This document shows, piece after piece, positions 9,833 to 19,156 of a stretch of 64,000 bases of DNA. Within the stretch, counting starts at the first letter, position 1; every line of letters begins with the position of its first letter. The DNA is from Neptunomonas japonica JAMM 1380 (GTDB lineage: Bacteria > Pseudomonadota > Gammaproteobacteria > Pseudomonadales > Balneatricaceae). Under the pieces are notes generated by a model that worked only from the letters and a program-made list of their open reading frames with translations, was not told the DNA's origin and did not search any database. Both the position numbers and the translations under genes were made by a program. The stretch is taken from assembly GCF_016592555.1 (NCBI RefSeq), contig NZ_AP014546.1, forward strand, positions 2,428,501-2,492,500, read 5' to 3'.

Positions 9833-10363
9833 ATGGCTATCTCACTTCAAGATCAGTTATTAAAAGCCGGTCTGGCCAATAAACAACAAGCAAAAAAAGC
9901 AAAAGCACAAAAGAAAAAAGCGACAAAACAAGACTTAGCGGCATCTAGTGCCGAGGCGCAGCGAAATCTTGAAAATTCACGTAAAGAAAAAACTGAACGT
10001 GATAAAGAATTAAATAAGCGTCGTGAAGAAGACAAAGCAAAAAAAGCTTTAGAGTCTGAAGCACGCCAGCTGATAGAGCATCACAAAGTGCGCATAAGCG
10101 ATAAAGCTGAAATAGGCTACCGCTTTGTTGATGGCACACTGATAAAGAATATTTATGTCACAGCAGATCTACATAACCAACTTGCCCGTATGCAGCTGGT
10201 TATTAGCAAACTAGATGACAAATATTATTTGATACCTGCGGAGATTGCAGATCGCGTTGAAGCACGCCAGCCAACATGGCTGATTCGCCTCAAGCCCGAA
10301 GAACAACCCGAGCAAGATGATCCATATGCTGACTACGCTATCCCGGATGATTTGATGTGGTAA
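9833..10363 (+). CDS. yaiL: DUF2058 (YaiL-like) protein
   Basis: A 176-residue cytosolic protein of the DUF2058 family, called YaiL or nucleoprotein/polynucleotide-associated in some annotations. The N-terminal half is a lysine- and alanine-rich charged helix (QQAKKAKAQKKKATKQD, then EKTERDKELNKRREED), likely RNA- or DNA-binding; the C-terminal half is a compact domain with YRFVDGTLIKNIYV and YYLIPAEIADRV. The ATG at 9833 opens MAISLQDQLLKAGL, the conserved family start; the TTG two codons earlier is not needed. Molecular function is unknown. Confidence 0.85.
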   Translation: MAISLQDQLLKAGLANKQQAKKAKAQKKKATKQDLAASSAEAQRNLENSRKEKTERDKELNKRREEDKAKKALESEARQLIEHHKVRISDKAEIGYRFVDGTLIKNIYVTADLHNQLARMQLVISKLDDKYYLIPAEIADRVEARQPTWLIRLKPEEQPEQDDPYADYAIPDDLMW

Positions 10364-10394
10364 TGTGTAACTAACAGCGCCAATACTTGTCTTT

Positions 10395-10428
10395 ACATAA
10401 CCACCGGAAAATCATCCGGTGGTTATGT
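10395..10428. terminator. Convergent hairpin between DUF2058 and GGDEF/EAL genes
   Basis: Perfect 14-bp arms ACATAACCACCGGA and TCCGGTGGTTATGT around AAATCA. It sits between two convergent genes and is the likely shared terminator, although the T run after it is poor on both strands. Confidence 0.6.
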
Positions 10429-10454
10429 CTGTTAAAAAATGTTCTGCACAAACC

Positions 10455-13076
10455 TCAGATAGCCCAATCAGGCGTTTCTTGCTGGCTCTTCAAATGAGCG
10501 GTCATCTGATCGTAGGTAAGAGGTTTTGTGAAGTAGTAACCCTGACCAAGATCACAGCCATATACGCGCAGAAGGGCTAATTGATCTTCATCCTCAATCC
10601 CTTCAGCAACAACTTTAAGCCCGAGCTTATGCGCCATAGTAATCACAGTATGTGTTAAGGTTGCATCACTACGATTATCAACCATATCCATGATAAAGCA
10701 TCGATCAATTTTAAGCGCTGAAACTGGGAAGCGAGTTAAATAACTAAGTGAGCTATAACCAGTACCAAAGTCATCAATACTAAGTGAAACTCCCAAACTT
10801 AGAAGCTCATTAAGAACAGGCTGCACCTCTTCTAAGCGCTGAGCAAGCATAGATTCTGTTATCTCTAATTCAAGCACACTGGGGTTTAAACCAGTATCTT
10901 GTAAAACTTTGCGTACCGTTCCAACAATATCCGAGTTGGTTAACTGTGACATAGAAACATTCACGGCCATAGCGAGTGGTTGAGTCGCATGAAATTGAAA
11001 TTTCTGCAGATCACGGCATGCTTCATAAAGCGCAAATTCGCCGAGCTGATCAATCACACCTATCTCTTCCGCTGCTGAAATAAACTCTTCAGGGCTCACA
11101 AAACCTAATCGCGGACTCTGCCAGCGCATGAGCGCCTCAAAGCCATATACTTCACCGGAGGAGATTCTATTTTTAGTTTGATAAACCATAAACAGCTCTT
11201 TATTAGCAAGAGCATTGCGGATCTCTGATTCTAGTTCTACTTTACGCTTATTCTTATCATCTAATTCTTGGCTGAAGAAACTATAGCAACGTCGCCCCTG
11301 GTTTTTAGATTCATAAAGCGCAATATCTGCATGCTTTAATAAATTAGAAACATCAGCACTATCTTCTGGGTAGCGTGAGATACCAATACTCACTGATATA
11401 AAGAGCTTTTTACCTTCCAGTAAGACAGGCTGCTTCATAACACTCATAATGTTATCGGCAAGATCCACTACCTCTTGCTCAGCATCAAACACAATAGACA
11501 CTAGAAATTCGTCACCGCTCATATGGCAGGCGGTTCCTGAATCAGCTACAGCTTGCTGCAACCTTACAGCAATAAGCTGTAACATTTGATCGCCTAACAT
11601 ATGACCAAATGTATCGTTTATTTGTTTAAAATTATCTACATCCATGTAGAGCACAGCAACACGCTTATTTTCTTGCCAAGCTGTTTTCAACGTTTCAGTC
11701 AACAGCTCGTTGGTGCGGCGCCTGTTAGGAAGACCTGTTAAAGCATCATAATTTGCCTGCTTAAATAAGCGTACCTCAACTTGTTTACGCTCTGTTATAT
11801 CTTGAGTAACAATCACATGATTTGTCACATGGCCAGCATCGTTGGTCATTCCACTAATTGAAAATGAAAACCACTGCTTCTGCTCTTTTGCGCGGCGTTC
11901 TCCATACCAGTTTGTGCCATGAAGTAAGTTTTCAGAAATAGCTGCAACATCAGTTTTCAATAAACTGTGAGGAAAGTGTTCAAGAAGCACTTGGCCAGAA
12001 TCAAGTTTAATCAAAGATTCTGTGCCATCACTCAAACGATTATTGGCATACTCAATTAACCAATATTCATCGGTGACAATAACACTACTAGGGCTTTGCT
12101 CAATAGCTCTGGAGAGTTTGAAAACATTATGCTCAGCTACATTTCGTGCAGACTCAAAACGAGCGGCTCTGGTTAAAATAATCCTGAAAACAACAAGACC
12201 AACAATCAGAAAAATTAATACGGCCAGTGCAACATATTTCATTCTCTCTAACCAACGAGAAAATAAGTCCGCACTCTGAATTCCACTCACTATATAGAAA
12301 CGATAGTCTTGAATAAAACTAGCGGTGACGAGTAGCTGCTCATCTTGATATTGCACATCACGTGTGTGCCATTCACCTGCTTTTTGCGTCAACTCTGATA
12401 AAGTATTGAGAAACTCGTCTTCTACTTTCAACGATACAAAACTTTGCCAAAAAGTATCTGATTCAGGGTAAGAAATATATACACGGCCATCATCGCCAAT
12501 GATCATTGAGCGGCGCTTACTTTCAGCCTCTTCAGCCTCTTGCCAAATGGCATCATTACCTAGCAAACGATAAGCCGCTACAACATAACCCGTTTTAACA
12601 CCGCTTGAATTCGTAATGACTTTTCGTACGGGCAAGATGTTTTCGCCAACAAAAGTAGGCCTAAAAGGCCGACCAATAGTCGATTCATCATTATCGAACA
12701 AATCCAGCCATTCAAGTGTATGGATATTGCCAGTTGTCGCCACTATAGAGCCTTGGGTGTCGAGCACAGCCAATACTCGCATCTGCGGCGTTGCCCTTAA
12801 GACATCATTCAAGCGGGTTTGAATAATACTATCCCGGCTGCTTGAGACAGTAATAGACTCTGCTAATTCACCAAGTAAAGCTTCTTGATGTATAAAAAAA
12901 CGTTTAACAACACTTGTTAAACTTTGATTATGAGGCGTCAAAGACTCATATGCTTGCTGCTTAACATTACTCCATGTGGCATAGCTAAAAGCAAAAAGAG
13001 CTAGCAACATTAACAATGATAACAAACCATATAAAAGCTTAAACCAACGTGCTGTTTTACCATTAATCTCTTTCAT
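10455..13076 (-). CDS. Membrane-anchored PAS-GGDEF-EAL protein
   Basis: An 873-residue cyclic-di-GMP enzyme. Order: membrane helix at about 13-33, a periplasmic sensor of about 245 residues (dCACHE-like by size and position), a second membrane helix near 282-302, a PAS domain at about 320-430, GGDEF at 440-600, EAL at 610-870. The GGDEF site reads SGDEF near residue 519 and lacks the RxxD inhibitory site; such sites may still be active or may only bind GTP. The EAL domain keeps FEALMRW, ELEITES, IDDFGTGYSSL, KIDRCFI and VAEGIED, so phosphodiesterase activity is likely. The signal sensed is unknown. It could modulate the LapA-type adhesin in this window, but no direct link is visible. Confidence 0.92.
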   Translation of the reverse strand: MKEINGKTARWFKLLYGLLSLLMLLALFAFSYATWSNVKQQAYESLTPHNQSLTSVVKRFFIHQEALLGELAESITVSSSRDSIIQTRLNDVLRATPQMRVLAVLDTQGSIVATTGNIHTLEWLDLFDNDESTIGRPFRPTFVGENILPVRKVITNSSGVKTGYVVAAYRLLGNDAIWQEAEEAESKRRSMIIGDDGRVYISYPESDTFWQSFVSLKVEDEFLNTLSELTQKAGEWHTRDVQYQDEQLLVTASFIQDYRFYIVSGIQSADLFSRWLERMKYVALAVLIFLIVGLVVFRIILTRAARFESARNVAEHNVFKLSRAIEQSPSSVIVTDEYWLIEYANNRLSDGTESLIKLDSGQVLLEHFPHSLLKTDVAAISENLLHGTNWYGERRAKEQKQWFSFSISGMTNDAGHVTNHVIVTQDITERKQVEVRLFKQANYDALTGLPNRRRTNELLTETLKTAWQENKRVAVLYMDVDNFKQINDTFGHMLGDQMLQLIAVRLQQAVADSGTACHMSGDEFLVSIVFDAEQEVVDLADNIMSVMKQPVLLEGKKLFISVSIGISRYPEDSADVSNLLKHADIALYESKNQGRRCYSFFSQELDDKNKRKVELESEIRNALANKELFMVYQTKNRISSGEVYGFEALMRWQSPRLGFVSPEEFISAAEEIGVIDQLGEFALYEACRDLQKFQFHATQPLAMAVNVSMSQLTNSDIVGTVRKVLQDTGLNPSVLELEITESMLAQRLEEVQPVLNELLSLGVSLSIDDFGTGYSSLSYLTRFPVSALKIDRCFIMDMVDNRSDATLTHTVITMAHKLGLKVVAEGIEDEDQLALLRVYGCDLGQGYYFTKPLTYDQMTAHLKSQQETPDWAI

Positions 13077-13317
13077 TCACGCCCCAATATCCATGGCTAC
13101 ATAACTCACACGCTTTAACTATACTGCTACCCAGAACATTCATGATAAACACAATCAGAAAACTGCTGGTAAGCCAGCAGCATCTTGTATAAAACCACAC
13201 CTACTATGGGTAATTGTAGCTATCATTTAATGATTTGCACTGCCTAAACGGCATAAGAAAATAGTAAATAGCTATTCGCCAAGACAAACTGTTTTAAACA
13301 ATGATGCCAAAGATTCT

Positions 13318-13932
13318 TTAGCTATCTTGAGCGATACATCTGTAATCAACAACAGTTACTTTTTCAACCATCACTTTCGTTAATGGAAACACCATTAATT
13401 GCATCCTAGCCGCACCAACACCTTTTTTTATAGGTGTGCGAATTCTGCCCGCTTCTTGTAATGGCTTCACTTCACCGCCTTTTAAATGTAAAAGCACTTC
13501 CGATTCACAACGAACCTCTGCTGCGGTTTCGCTTAGCGGCCCTGTGACCGTGAAGTCAATATCTAACATACAGCTACTTACACCGCTCTTTTGCGCATTA
13601 GGTAAGCATTTTAAGTGAGCACCTATTGAGTCTGCTTTAACTGTCGTATTTTCCTGTCTATTGTCACTTTCGCGCTGCAGATAATCGGCATGCATCCAGC
13701 CTTCTACTTGGCGACCATCACTGTGCAATAAAAATATGTTAGCCCAATCTCCTTGTTTCTTTATAAAAAGAACCTGCTCTCCTTTTTTCGCTTTCAGTAA
13801 CACTGAAAACTTTGTTCCCGGGCCAGAGCGAACATTTATCGGCTCATCTGTCACCCGATAGTAGTCCAAAGCAGAAACATCAAAGCTAATCAGAAATAAG
13901 CTAAATAAAACAAAAATAAACTTCTGACGCAT
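13318..13932 (-). CDS. Secreted SH3-domain protein
   Basis: A 204-residue protein with a signal peptide (FIFVLFSLFLISFDVSA, then LDYYRV). Residues about 28-95 are a bacterial SH3 domain with INVRSGPGTKFSVLLKAKKG, GDWANI and GWMHADYL. The remaining half is a beta-rich region with two cysteines (KCLPN, SCMLD) and a later pair, unrecognised. SH3 domains of this kind often bind peptidoglycan. I chose the ATG at 13932 because GAGGG lies six bases upstream; the ATG eight codons earlier lacks a site and would lengthen the signal peptide. Confidence 0.78.
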   Translation of the reverse strand: MRQKFIFVLFSLFLISFDVSALDYYRVTDEPINVRSGPGTKFSVLLKAKKGEQVLFIKKQGDWANIFLLHSDGRQVEGWMHADYLQRESDNRQENTTVKADSIGAHLKCLPNAQKSGVSSCMLDIDFTVTGPLSETAAEVRCESEVLLHLKGGEVKPLQEAGRIRTPIKKGVGAARMQLMVFPLTKVMVEKVTVVDYRCIAQDS

Positions 13933-14143
13933 GAGTACCCTCTTTATCCTAATCATATTCTCGCTAATTTATTGACTCGTTTTAAAATATATTTTCAAAC
14001 TTTAAACGATAACTTTCAGCACTCATAAGTGCAAGTATTAACGCCCCTCTAGCACTACTCTGATTGCTTTTAGGATGCGACAATGAGTCGCATAGCCGAG
14101 CAAGTCTATAACCACTAAAATATATGAATAATGAGCACTCTAA

Positions 14144-14626
14144 ATGACAGGAAACAAAACCATTCAACATATCAAAATTTTAACGGGGATTGCATGTTCG
14201 CTTGGGGTGTTAATACTCCTTTGGAAACTGCCCGATATGCTTGAAAGCACTCAGTCATCAAGATTGCTTACTGTCGTAGAACCCTGTGATCTTAAACAGT
14301 CAGACTGCAAAGCGAAGTACGATAAAAAAAGCATTTCACTAAACGTTAGCCCGTCCTTTATACCATCCATGGCACCACTGACCTTTACTGTGGTATTAGA
14401 TAACATCCAAGCTAAAACAGTCATACTTGAGTTAAAGGGAAAGGAGATGTTTATGGGTATTAATAAAGTGCAGTTATCGCCCCTGCCTGACGGCATCACA
14501 TGGAAAGGAACAACAGAGCTAGCGGTCTGTGTAACCGGCTCTATGGTTTGGCTAGCCTCGGTATTGACCTATACAGACTCTACAACTGAACCCCACAAAG
14601 CAACATTCGAGTTTGAATCGCCATGA
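14144..14626 (+). CDS. Single-pass membrane protein, copper operon (FixH-like?)
   Basis: A 160-residue protein with an N-terminal membrane helix (about 10-28) and an exported domain that is probably beta-rich. It has cysteines in VEPCDLKQSDCKAKY and later AVCVTG, plus a methionine-rich turn (GKEMFMGINKV). The stop codon overlaps the ATG of the SCO gene (ATGA), so the two are translationally coupled. The size, topology and MFM/MxM pattern recall FixH/YtkA-like proteins that help cytochrome oxidase assembly, but I cannot claim homology. Copper handling is inferred from neighbours. Confidence 0.7.
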   Translation: MTGNKTIQHIKILTGIACSLGVLILLWKLPDMLESTQSSRLLTVVEPCDLKQSDCKAKYDKKSISLNVSPSFIPSMAPLTFTVVLDNIQAKTVILELKGKEMFMGINKVQLSPLPDGITWKGTTELAVCVTGSMVWLASVLTYTDSTTEPHKATFEFESP

Positions 14627-15231
14627 AACATCGTACTCTTTCAACATTACGGATATTACTCATACTAACTGTTTTAATGCTTATTGGCTTAGCTGCAATT
14701 TTTGTATTAAGGCCACAAACAGTTAATAGCGACAACATCACAACCCTAGGCGGCAACTTCACACTTGAATCCCAGAACGGCCCGGTATCCCTGAGTGATT
14801 TTCACGGAAAAGTGGTGGCGCTATATATTGGCTACGCATCCTGCCCTGACGTTTGTCCTACGGCACTTGCCGTCATGACACAGGCATTTAAAGCTCTTAG
14901 TGAGAAAGAAAAGAAATCTGTTGCCGGTATATTCATTAGTGTAGACCCTGAAAGAGACACTCCAGAAAAACTAAACACCTATGTGAAGTTTTTCAGCCCA
15001 ATGATCACTGGCGTAACAGGTGAAAAAACGGCCATTGATAAAGTCGTTAAACAATACGGTTCTTTCTATCGAAAAGTAGACATGAGCGACTCTGCTATGG
15101 GTTATGCCGTTGATCACTCATCAAGAATTTACCTTATTGATACTAAAGGTAAGCTCTATAAGCCTTTATCACACAATAGCTCACCTTCCGATGTGCTATT
15201 AGAAATCAGAAACTTGCTTGACCAGAAATAA
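14623..15231 (+). CDS. SCO1/SenC family copper protein
   Basis: A 202-residue membrane-anchored thioredoxin-fold protein that delivers copper to, or reduces, the CuA site of cytochrome c oxidase. Seen are the N-terminal anchor (about 12-29), the copper motif CPDVCPTALAVM and the third ligand histidine in AVDHSSRIYLID, plus the family SVDPERDTPEKL. All copper ligands are present. It is the second gene of a three-gene operon with the membrane protein upstream (4-base overlap) and PCuAC twelve bases downstream. Confidence 0.93.
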   Translation: MKHRTLSTLRILLILTVLMLIGLAAIFVLRPQTVNSDNITTLGGNFTLESQNGPVSLSDFHGKVVALYIGYASCPDVCPTALAVMTQAFKALSEKEKKSVAGIFISVDPERDTPEKLNTYVKFFSPMITGVTGEKTAIDKVVKQYGSFYRKVDMSDSAMGYAVDHSSRIYLIDTKGKLYKPLSHNSSPSDVLLEIRNLLDQK

Positions 15232-15243
15232 TAGGACAAATCC

Positions 15244-15711
15244 ATGAAAAGAATACTGCTATCAACCATATTATTACTAACCTCTCACCTTGCTACAGCC
15301 GAGGTAAATGTTGATGGCGCGTATGTTCGTGCCGTACCTCCGGGTCAGATGAACAGTGCAGCCTTTATGCAGCTAACCAATAATGACAATCAAAACCTGA
15401 GTTTGATTTCTGCAACAAGCGATGCTGCTAAAAACGTAGAACTGCATACCCATACACAAGACAATGGCGTTATGCGTATGAGACAAATAAAAGAAATAAA
15501 GCTACCTACAGAACAACAAGTAATATTACAGCCTGGTGGCATGCATATTATGTTGATTGGCCTAACACGCAACTTAACAACAGGCGAAAACGTCAACCTC
15601 TCATTAACATTCTCTGATGGCTCAGAGCAGCCATTACAGCTTCCGATCAAAGCAGTCATGCCAATGACTGGTCACAAAATGAAGCACAAACATGGTGCCA
15701 AAGCCGAATAA
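15244..15711 (+). CDS. Periplasmic copper chaperone PCu(A)C
   Basis: A 155-residue exported protein (signal peptide ending near TSHLATAEV) of the PCuAC family, which passes Cu(I) to SCO or to oxidase CuA. The binding residues are seen as ELHTHTQD, GVMRMRQI and GGMHIMLIGL, fitting the H-M-x(n)-H-x-M pattern. The histidine- and methionine-rich tail (MTGHKMKHKHGAKAE) may add metal binding. It is the last gene of the copper-delivery operon and is followed by a strong hairpin. Confidence 0.92.
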   Translation: MKRILLSTILLLTSHLATAEVNVDGAYVRAVPPGQMNSAAFMQLTNNDNQNLSLISATSDAAKNVELHTHTQDNGVMRMRQIKEIKLPTEQQVILQPGGMHIMLIGLTRNLTTGENVNLSLTFSDGSEQPLQLPIKAVMPMTGHKMKHKHGAKAE

Positions 15712-15728
15712 TTACACAAGCATTATCG

Positions 15729-15758
15729 AAGTAGTTTTCTTATATGAGAAAACTACTT
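15729..15758. terminator. Hairpin after the copper operon
   Basis: Perfect 12-bp arms AAGTAGTTTTCT and AGAAAACTACTT around TATATG. It lies 17 bases after the PCuAC stop. No T run follows on the plus strand, so it may be an RNA 3' stabiliser rather than an intrinsic terminator. The rest of the 200-base gap to epmC shows nothing else. Confidence 0.5.
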
Positions 15759-15908
15759 GGTAAACTTTGCACATCGAACAACCACGAATTATTTGATCAA
15801 CGTGGCTAGCGAATAGCATCTTACAAAGATGGACTTAAAAAGAAATTTACACGTAATTAATCTTATGGAAATTCAAAATTTAACATCAAAGATGATTCTT
15901 AGACCATG

Positions 15909-16454
15909 TTAAAGCGAAGAAAAATCAAAGCATTCAATATCAATACAATCACTTGTACGATAAAAACCACAAAGTTTTTTACGCAACTGCTCTGCTCTCT
16001 CAGGCAAGCCTTGCTTGCTATAAATTCCAACCTGAGAAAATACTGCCTGCTTAAACTCAGAAGCATCTGTTGCTTCACCATTCAAGTTGTCTGCACTGAT
16101 ATGAAAACGATACCCTGCTGCTGCAGATAAAACCCATTCGATTGCTTGAGGTTTAACCTCAACTTGTTCAAAAACTTTTTGCTGCTCAGCAGTACGTCCA
16201 TCCGGTACATACCAATAACCAAAGTCCTCCAACTTACGCCGTTCATCCCCAGCAATTAGCCAGTGTGATATTTCATGCAAGGCACTGCTGTAATAACCAT
16301 GCGCAAAATAGATAGCGTGGTAATCACGATTCTCGTCAGCAGGTAAGTAGATAGGCTCATCCCCTCCTTTCACCAAGCGAGTGTTATAAGTATCAACAAA
16401 GCACTCATTAAATAAAGTGATCAAATCCTGATAAAGGTGGGGAGCGTTACTCAA
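15909..16454 (-). CDS. epmC: Elongation factor P hydroxylase EpmC
   Basis: A 181-residue cytosolic enzyme that hydroxylates the beta-lysylated lysine of EF-P, the last step of the EpmABC modification. The family core is visible: IYLPADENRDYHAIYFAHGY, the metal-binding ALHEISHWLIAG, and RRKLEDFGYWYVPDGR. Length equals E. coli YfcM. The next gene upstream (lipoprotein) ends 20 bases away, so they may be co-transcribed. epmA and epmB are not in the window. Confidence 0.93.
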   Translation of the reverse strand: MSNAPHLYQDLITLFNECFVDTYNTRLVKGGDEPIYLPADENRDYHAIYFAHGYYSSALHEISHWLIAGDERRKLEDFGYWYVPDGRTAEQQKVFEQVEVKPQAIEWVLSAAAGYRFHISADNLNGEATDASEFKQAVFSQVGIYSKQGLPERAEQLRKKLCGFYRTSDCIDIECFDFSSL

Positions 16455-16473
16455 CTAAGTCTTTCCTCTGTAC

Positions 16474-17163
16474 CTATTGAAACATTAACCATGTATCTTG
16501 CTTTAACCACCAGGATTGCCCTGTCGCTTGGTCTACTCGCGCAGCGACATAGCCTTTTACATCCTTGTCTGCACGTAATAGTTGAATAGTGAAGACAGAG
16601 GGTAGCACCTCTTCAGACTCATTAAGCAGATTCCATTGCCCATTATCAGCTAACCACGACTCCCCGCTAAAGCGGTCATAGCGGATCAAGACCCACTCAC
16701 CTTTCGCGGTATAGCCAGAAACTAATTGATATTGAGCGTCGGCGCGCTTAATCAAACTATTTAATCGTTTTGTTAATTGCTCAAGATCCGGGCTCTCTTC
16801 GACTGTATTCACAGAACCGTTTGTATCAGAAGGTGCTTTTTTTGTGGATTGATTAGACAACATTTGCGCACGAGCTAGCAGTATTTGAGTCGTTTTCCTC
16901 AACTCAGATGTATCTGCTTTAATTTGAATGACCTGCTCTTGCATCGTCGATAACTGGCCTGATAAATACTCTACATTGTCTGATCTGCTCGCTGCTAATG
17001 GTGCAGCCCTTCGCTCGTTAGATGCTGTCGCTGCTTGCTTATTAGTCTCTTCGGGTGAAGACGGTGCCTTTTCAGAATCAGGCTCAGGAAGAACAGCGGC
17101 TGTTTGGCAACCTGCGATGAATAAGCACAATGCAGGCATAATTATCCAGGACTTAAATACCAC
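16474..17163 (-). CDS. Lipoprotein with coiled coil
   Basis: A 229-residue predicted lipoprotein: the signal peptide ends in the lipobox FIAGC at residue 19. A low-complexity acidic and alanine/serine stretch follows, then a coiled coil (LSTMQEQVIQIKADTSELRKT), then a C-terminal domain with two similar blocks around ESWLADNGQWNLL and QSWWLKQDTWLMF, each ending in a W-rich motif. I do not recognise a named family. Periplasmic or outer-membrane location follows from the lipobox. Confidence 0.72.
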   Translation of the reverse strand: MVFKSWIIMPALCLFIAGCQTAAVLPEPDSEKAPSSPEETNKQAATASNERRAAPLAASRSDNVEYLSGQLSTMQEQVIQIKADTSELRKTTQILLARAQMLSNQSTKKAPSDTNGSVNTVEESPDLEQLTKRLNSLIKRADAQYQLVSGYTAKGEWVLIRYDRFSGESWLADNGQWNLLNESEEVLPSVFTIQLLRADKDVKGYVAARVDQATGQSWWLKQDTWLMFQ

Positions 17164-17270
17164 AACACCTTCTCCATTATCTGTTTGCTGGCTATTCTAA
17201 AAGAAACGTAGCAAAACAGATATAACCTATCAATGCAGCGGTTTATTTTCCATTACGTATTTTGAAGATT

Positions 17271-17311
17271 AAAAATAAAAGCACCATAAGCGCCGCAGCA
17301 ATTATGGTGCT
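17271..17311 (-). terminator. Terminator of the sox operon
   Basis: Perfect 10-bp arms AGCACCATAA and TTATGGTGCT with a 12-base loop; on the minus strand it is followed by TTTTATTTTT. It lies just after the soxB stop. Confidence 0.88.
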
Positions 17312-17317
17312 GTACTT

Positions 17318-19087
17318 TTATACCGGGTAATCAACAATCCCTGGGTTACCCGCAACATTTTTCAACTTTGGTGTATTAAGTTTATCAATACTAGCCACTT
17401 TGCGGTCTTTGAGATGCTCTGCTACTACATCCCAAATGTCAGCGCCTTCAGAGCGTGCACCTACCGTTGCCCAACCACTGACTTTATAGGATTTGTCAGC
17501 ATCTACTTTTTCACCATTATCTAGCGTCATCTCGCTAATACGACGTCCAATAGTTTCAGCAGGGTCACAAACATAATCAAAACCGCCAACACGCACCATA
17601 TCCCCACCGGATTGTAAGTAAGGCTCTGGATTGAACAAGTTGTCTGCAACATCTTCCAAAATGAGCTTCAACTCTGAACCTTTCATCTCACGAACATAAG
17701 TTTCAGGGTAAGTCAGGCATGTCTGATCTAGCACATGCTCCATCGTTACCATCTGCCCTTTGAGCACCGTTGTTCCCCAACGAAACCCTGGTGACAAGGA
17801 AATTTGTGCATCATTTACGTTACGTAGTGCATCGCAAATCACCTGATCAAAAGTACCGTTAAAGTTTCCTCGACGGAACATCAGCTCATCAGCAGGTGCT
17901 AACTCTTCAGTTAACCAAGGCAGATAGGGAGCACGAATATCCGTGATTAACTTAGCCATTCCCGCATCTGGTGCTAATAACTCAGAAAAAACTGGCATCA
18001 GGCGGTATCGGAAATCTTGGACTTTACCTTCTCGGATATCTAGATCCATAACGCCAACAAACTTGCCGTTAGAACCCACATTACAAACTAATGTTTTCCC
18101 ACCATTATTCTTCACAATCGTTGGCGCGGGGATACCATCATGAGTATGGCCGCCCAAGATCACATCAACGCCTGATACCCTGCTGGCCATAGCAAGGTCA
18201 ACATCCATACCGTTATGTGATATGACAATGACGGCATCAACATTTTCATTCTCTCGAATGTGGTTTACTTGCTCCTGCAATCGGTCATCGTATATATCAA
18301 ACGTCCAATCTGGGATAAAACGAGCCGGGTTAGCTATTTTAGTACGAGGAAAAGCTTGCCCGATAATCGCAATACGCGCGCCACCTACTTCTTTGATGCT
18401 AAATGGTTTAAAGACATGCCCCGAATCTTCATCATGAATATACTCATCCGCACCATCAAAAAGCGCATCTTCGGTCACAAACACATTTTGCGCCAGAAAC
18501 TCACCATTAAAGGCTTTAATATTCTTTAGGATCTCTTCTTGATGATAGGTGAACTCCCAGTGCCCCGTCATGAAATCAACACCTAACTCATTAGCTGCCT
18601 GGACCATATCCATGCCACGGGTTTTATAAGATGTACCAGAACCTTGCCATGTATCGCCGCCATCTAACAATAATGTATTCTCACGCCCATATGATTCTCG
18701 CAGGCGCTCTACTAATGTTTTGATATGAGCAAAGCCTCCGACTTTTCCATATTTAACAGCGGCTTCTTCATATTGCAAACAAGAAAAAGCATGGGCTTCT
18801 AATGAATTAGAATTAATACCAAAATGACTTAGCAGCTTATCCCCAACAAGGTGAGGTGCTTGGCCTTTCGCGGCCCCTATACCCAAATTAACATTAGGCT
18901 CTCTAAAGTAAATAGGTAACAATTGCGCATGACAATCTGTCATGTGTAACAAACGTACATTACCAAAATCAGCTATTTCATAAGGGTCAACAGACTGCTT
19001 AGAGGCAGCAAAACCCGTAGAGGGCAAAACACCTGCTGCACCAGCAAGGCCTAGCAGCTGAGCAAACTCACGACGTGACATAGACAT
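17318..19087 (-). CDS. soxB: Thiosulfohydrolase SoxB
   Basis: A 589-residue periplasmic di-manganese hydrolase that releases sulfate from the cysteine-bound sulfonate on SoxY. The N-terminus MSMSRREFAQLLGLAGAAG is a Tat signal. Metal-binding motifs of the calcineurin-like domain are seen: HMTDCHAQL, LLDGGDTWQGSGTSY, TGHWEF, VISHNG and GGHTHDG. The C-terminal 5'-nucleotidase-like domain has NVGSNGKFVG and the substrate loop. It is the last gene of soxCDXYZAKB. A hairpin lies between it and the preceding gene, which may lower its expression. Confidence 0.96.
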   Translation of the reverse strand: MSMSRREFAQLLGLAGAAGVLPSTGFAASKQSVDPYEIADFGNVRLLHMTDCHAQLLPIYFREPNVNLGIGAAKGQAPHLVGDKLLSHFGINSNSLEAHAFSCLQYEEAAVKYGKVGGFAHIKTLVERLRESYGRENTLLLDGGDTWQGSGTSYKTRGMDMVQAANELGVDFMTGHWEFTYHQEEILKNIKAFNGEFLAQNVFVTEDALFDGADEYIHDEDSGHVFKPFSIKEVGGARIAIIGQAFPRTKIANPARFIPDWTFDIYDDRLQEQVNHIRENENVDAVIVISHNGMDVDLAMASRVSGVDVILGGHTHDGIPAPTIVKNNGGKTLVCNVGSNGKFVGVMDLDIREGKVQDFRYRLMPVFSELLAPDAGMAKLITDIRAPYLPWLTEELAPADELMFRRGNFNGTFDQVICDALRNVNDAQISLSPGFRWGTTVLKGQMVTMEHVLDQTCLTYPETYVREMKGSELKLILEDVADNLFNPEPYLQSGGDMVRVGGFDYVCDPAETIGRRISEMTLDNGEKVDADKSYKVSGWATVGARSEGADIWDVVAEHLKDRKVASIDKLNTPKLKNVAGNPGIVDYPV

Positions 19088-19107
19088 ATTTTTTTACCTT
19101 CAGGCAA

Positions 19108-19146
19108 AAAAATACCCGCAGCAGCACTGCCACTACAGGTATTTTT
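19108..19146 (-). terminator. Hairpin between soxK-like gene and soxB
   Basis: Arms AAAAATACC and GGTATTTTT (19108-19116 and 19138-19146) with inner pairing GCAG/CTGC; read on the minus strand a T run follows. It lies inside the operon, so it is likely a partial terminator or a processing and stability element. Confidence 0.6.
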
Positions 19147-19156
19147 ACAAGACATA

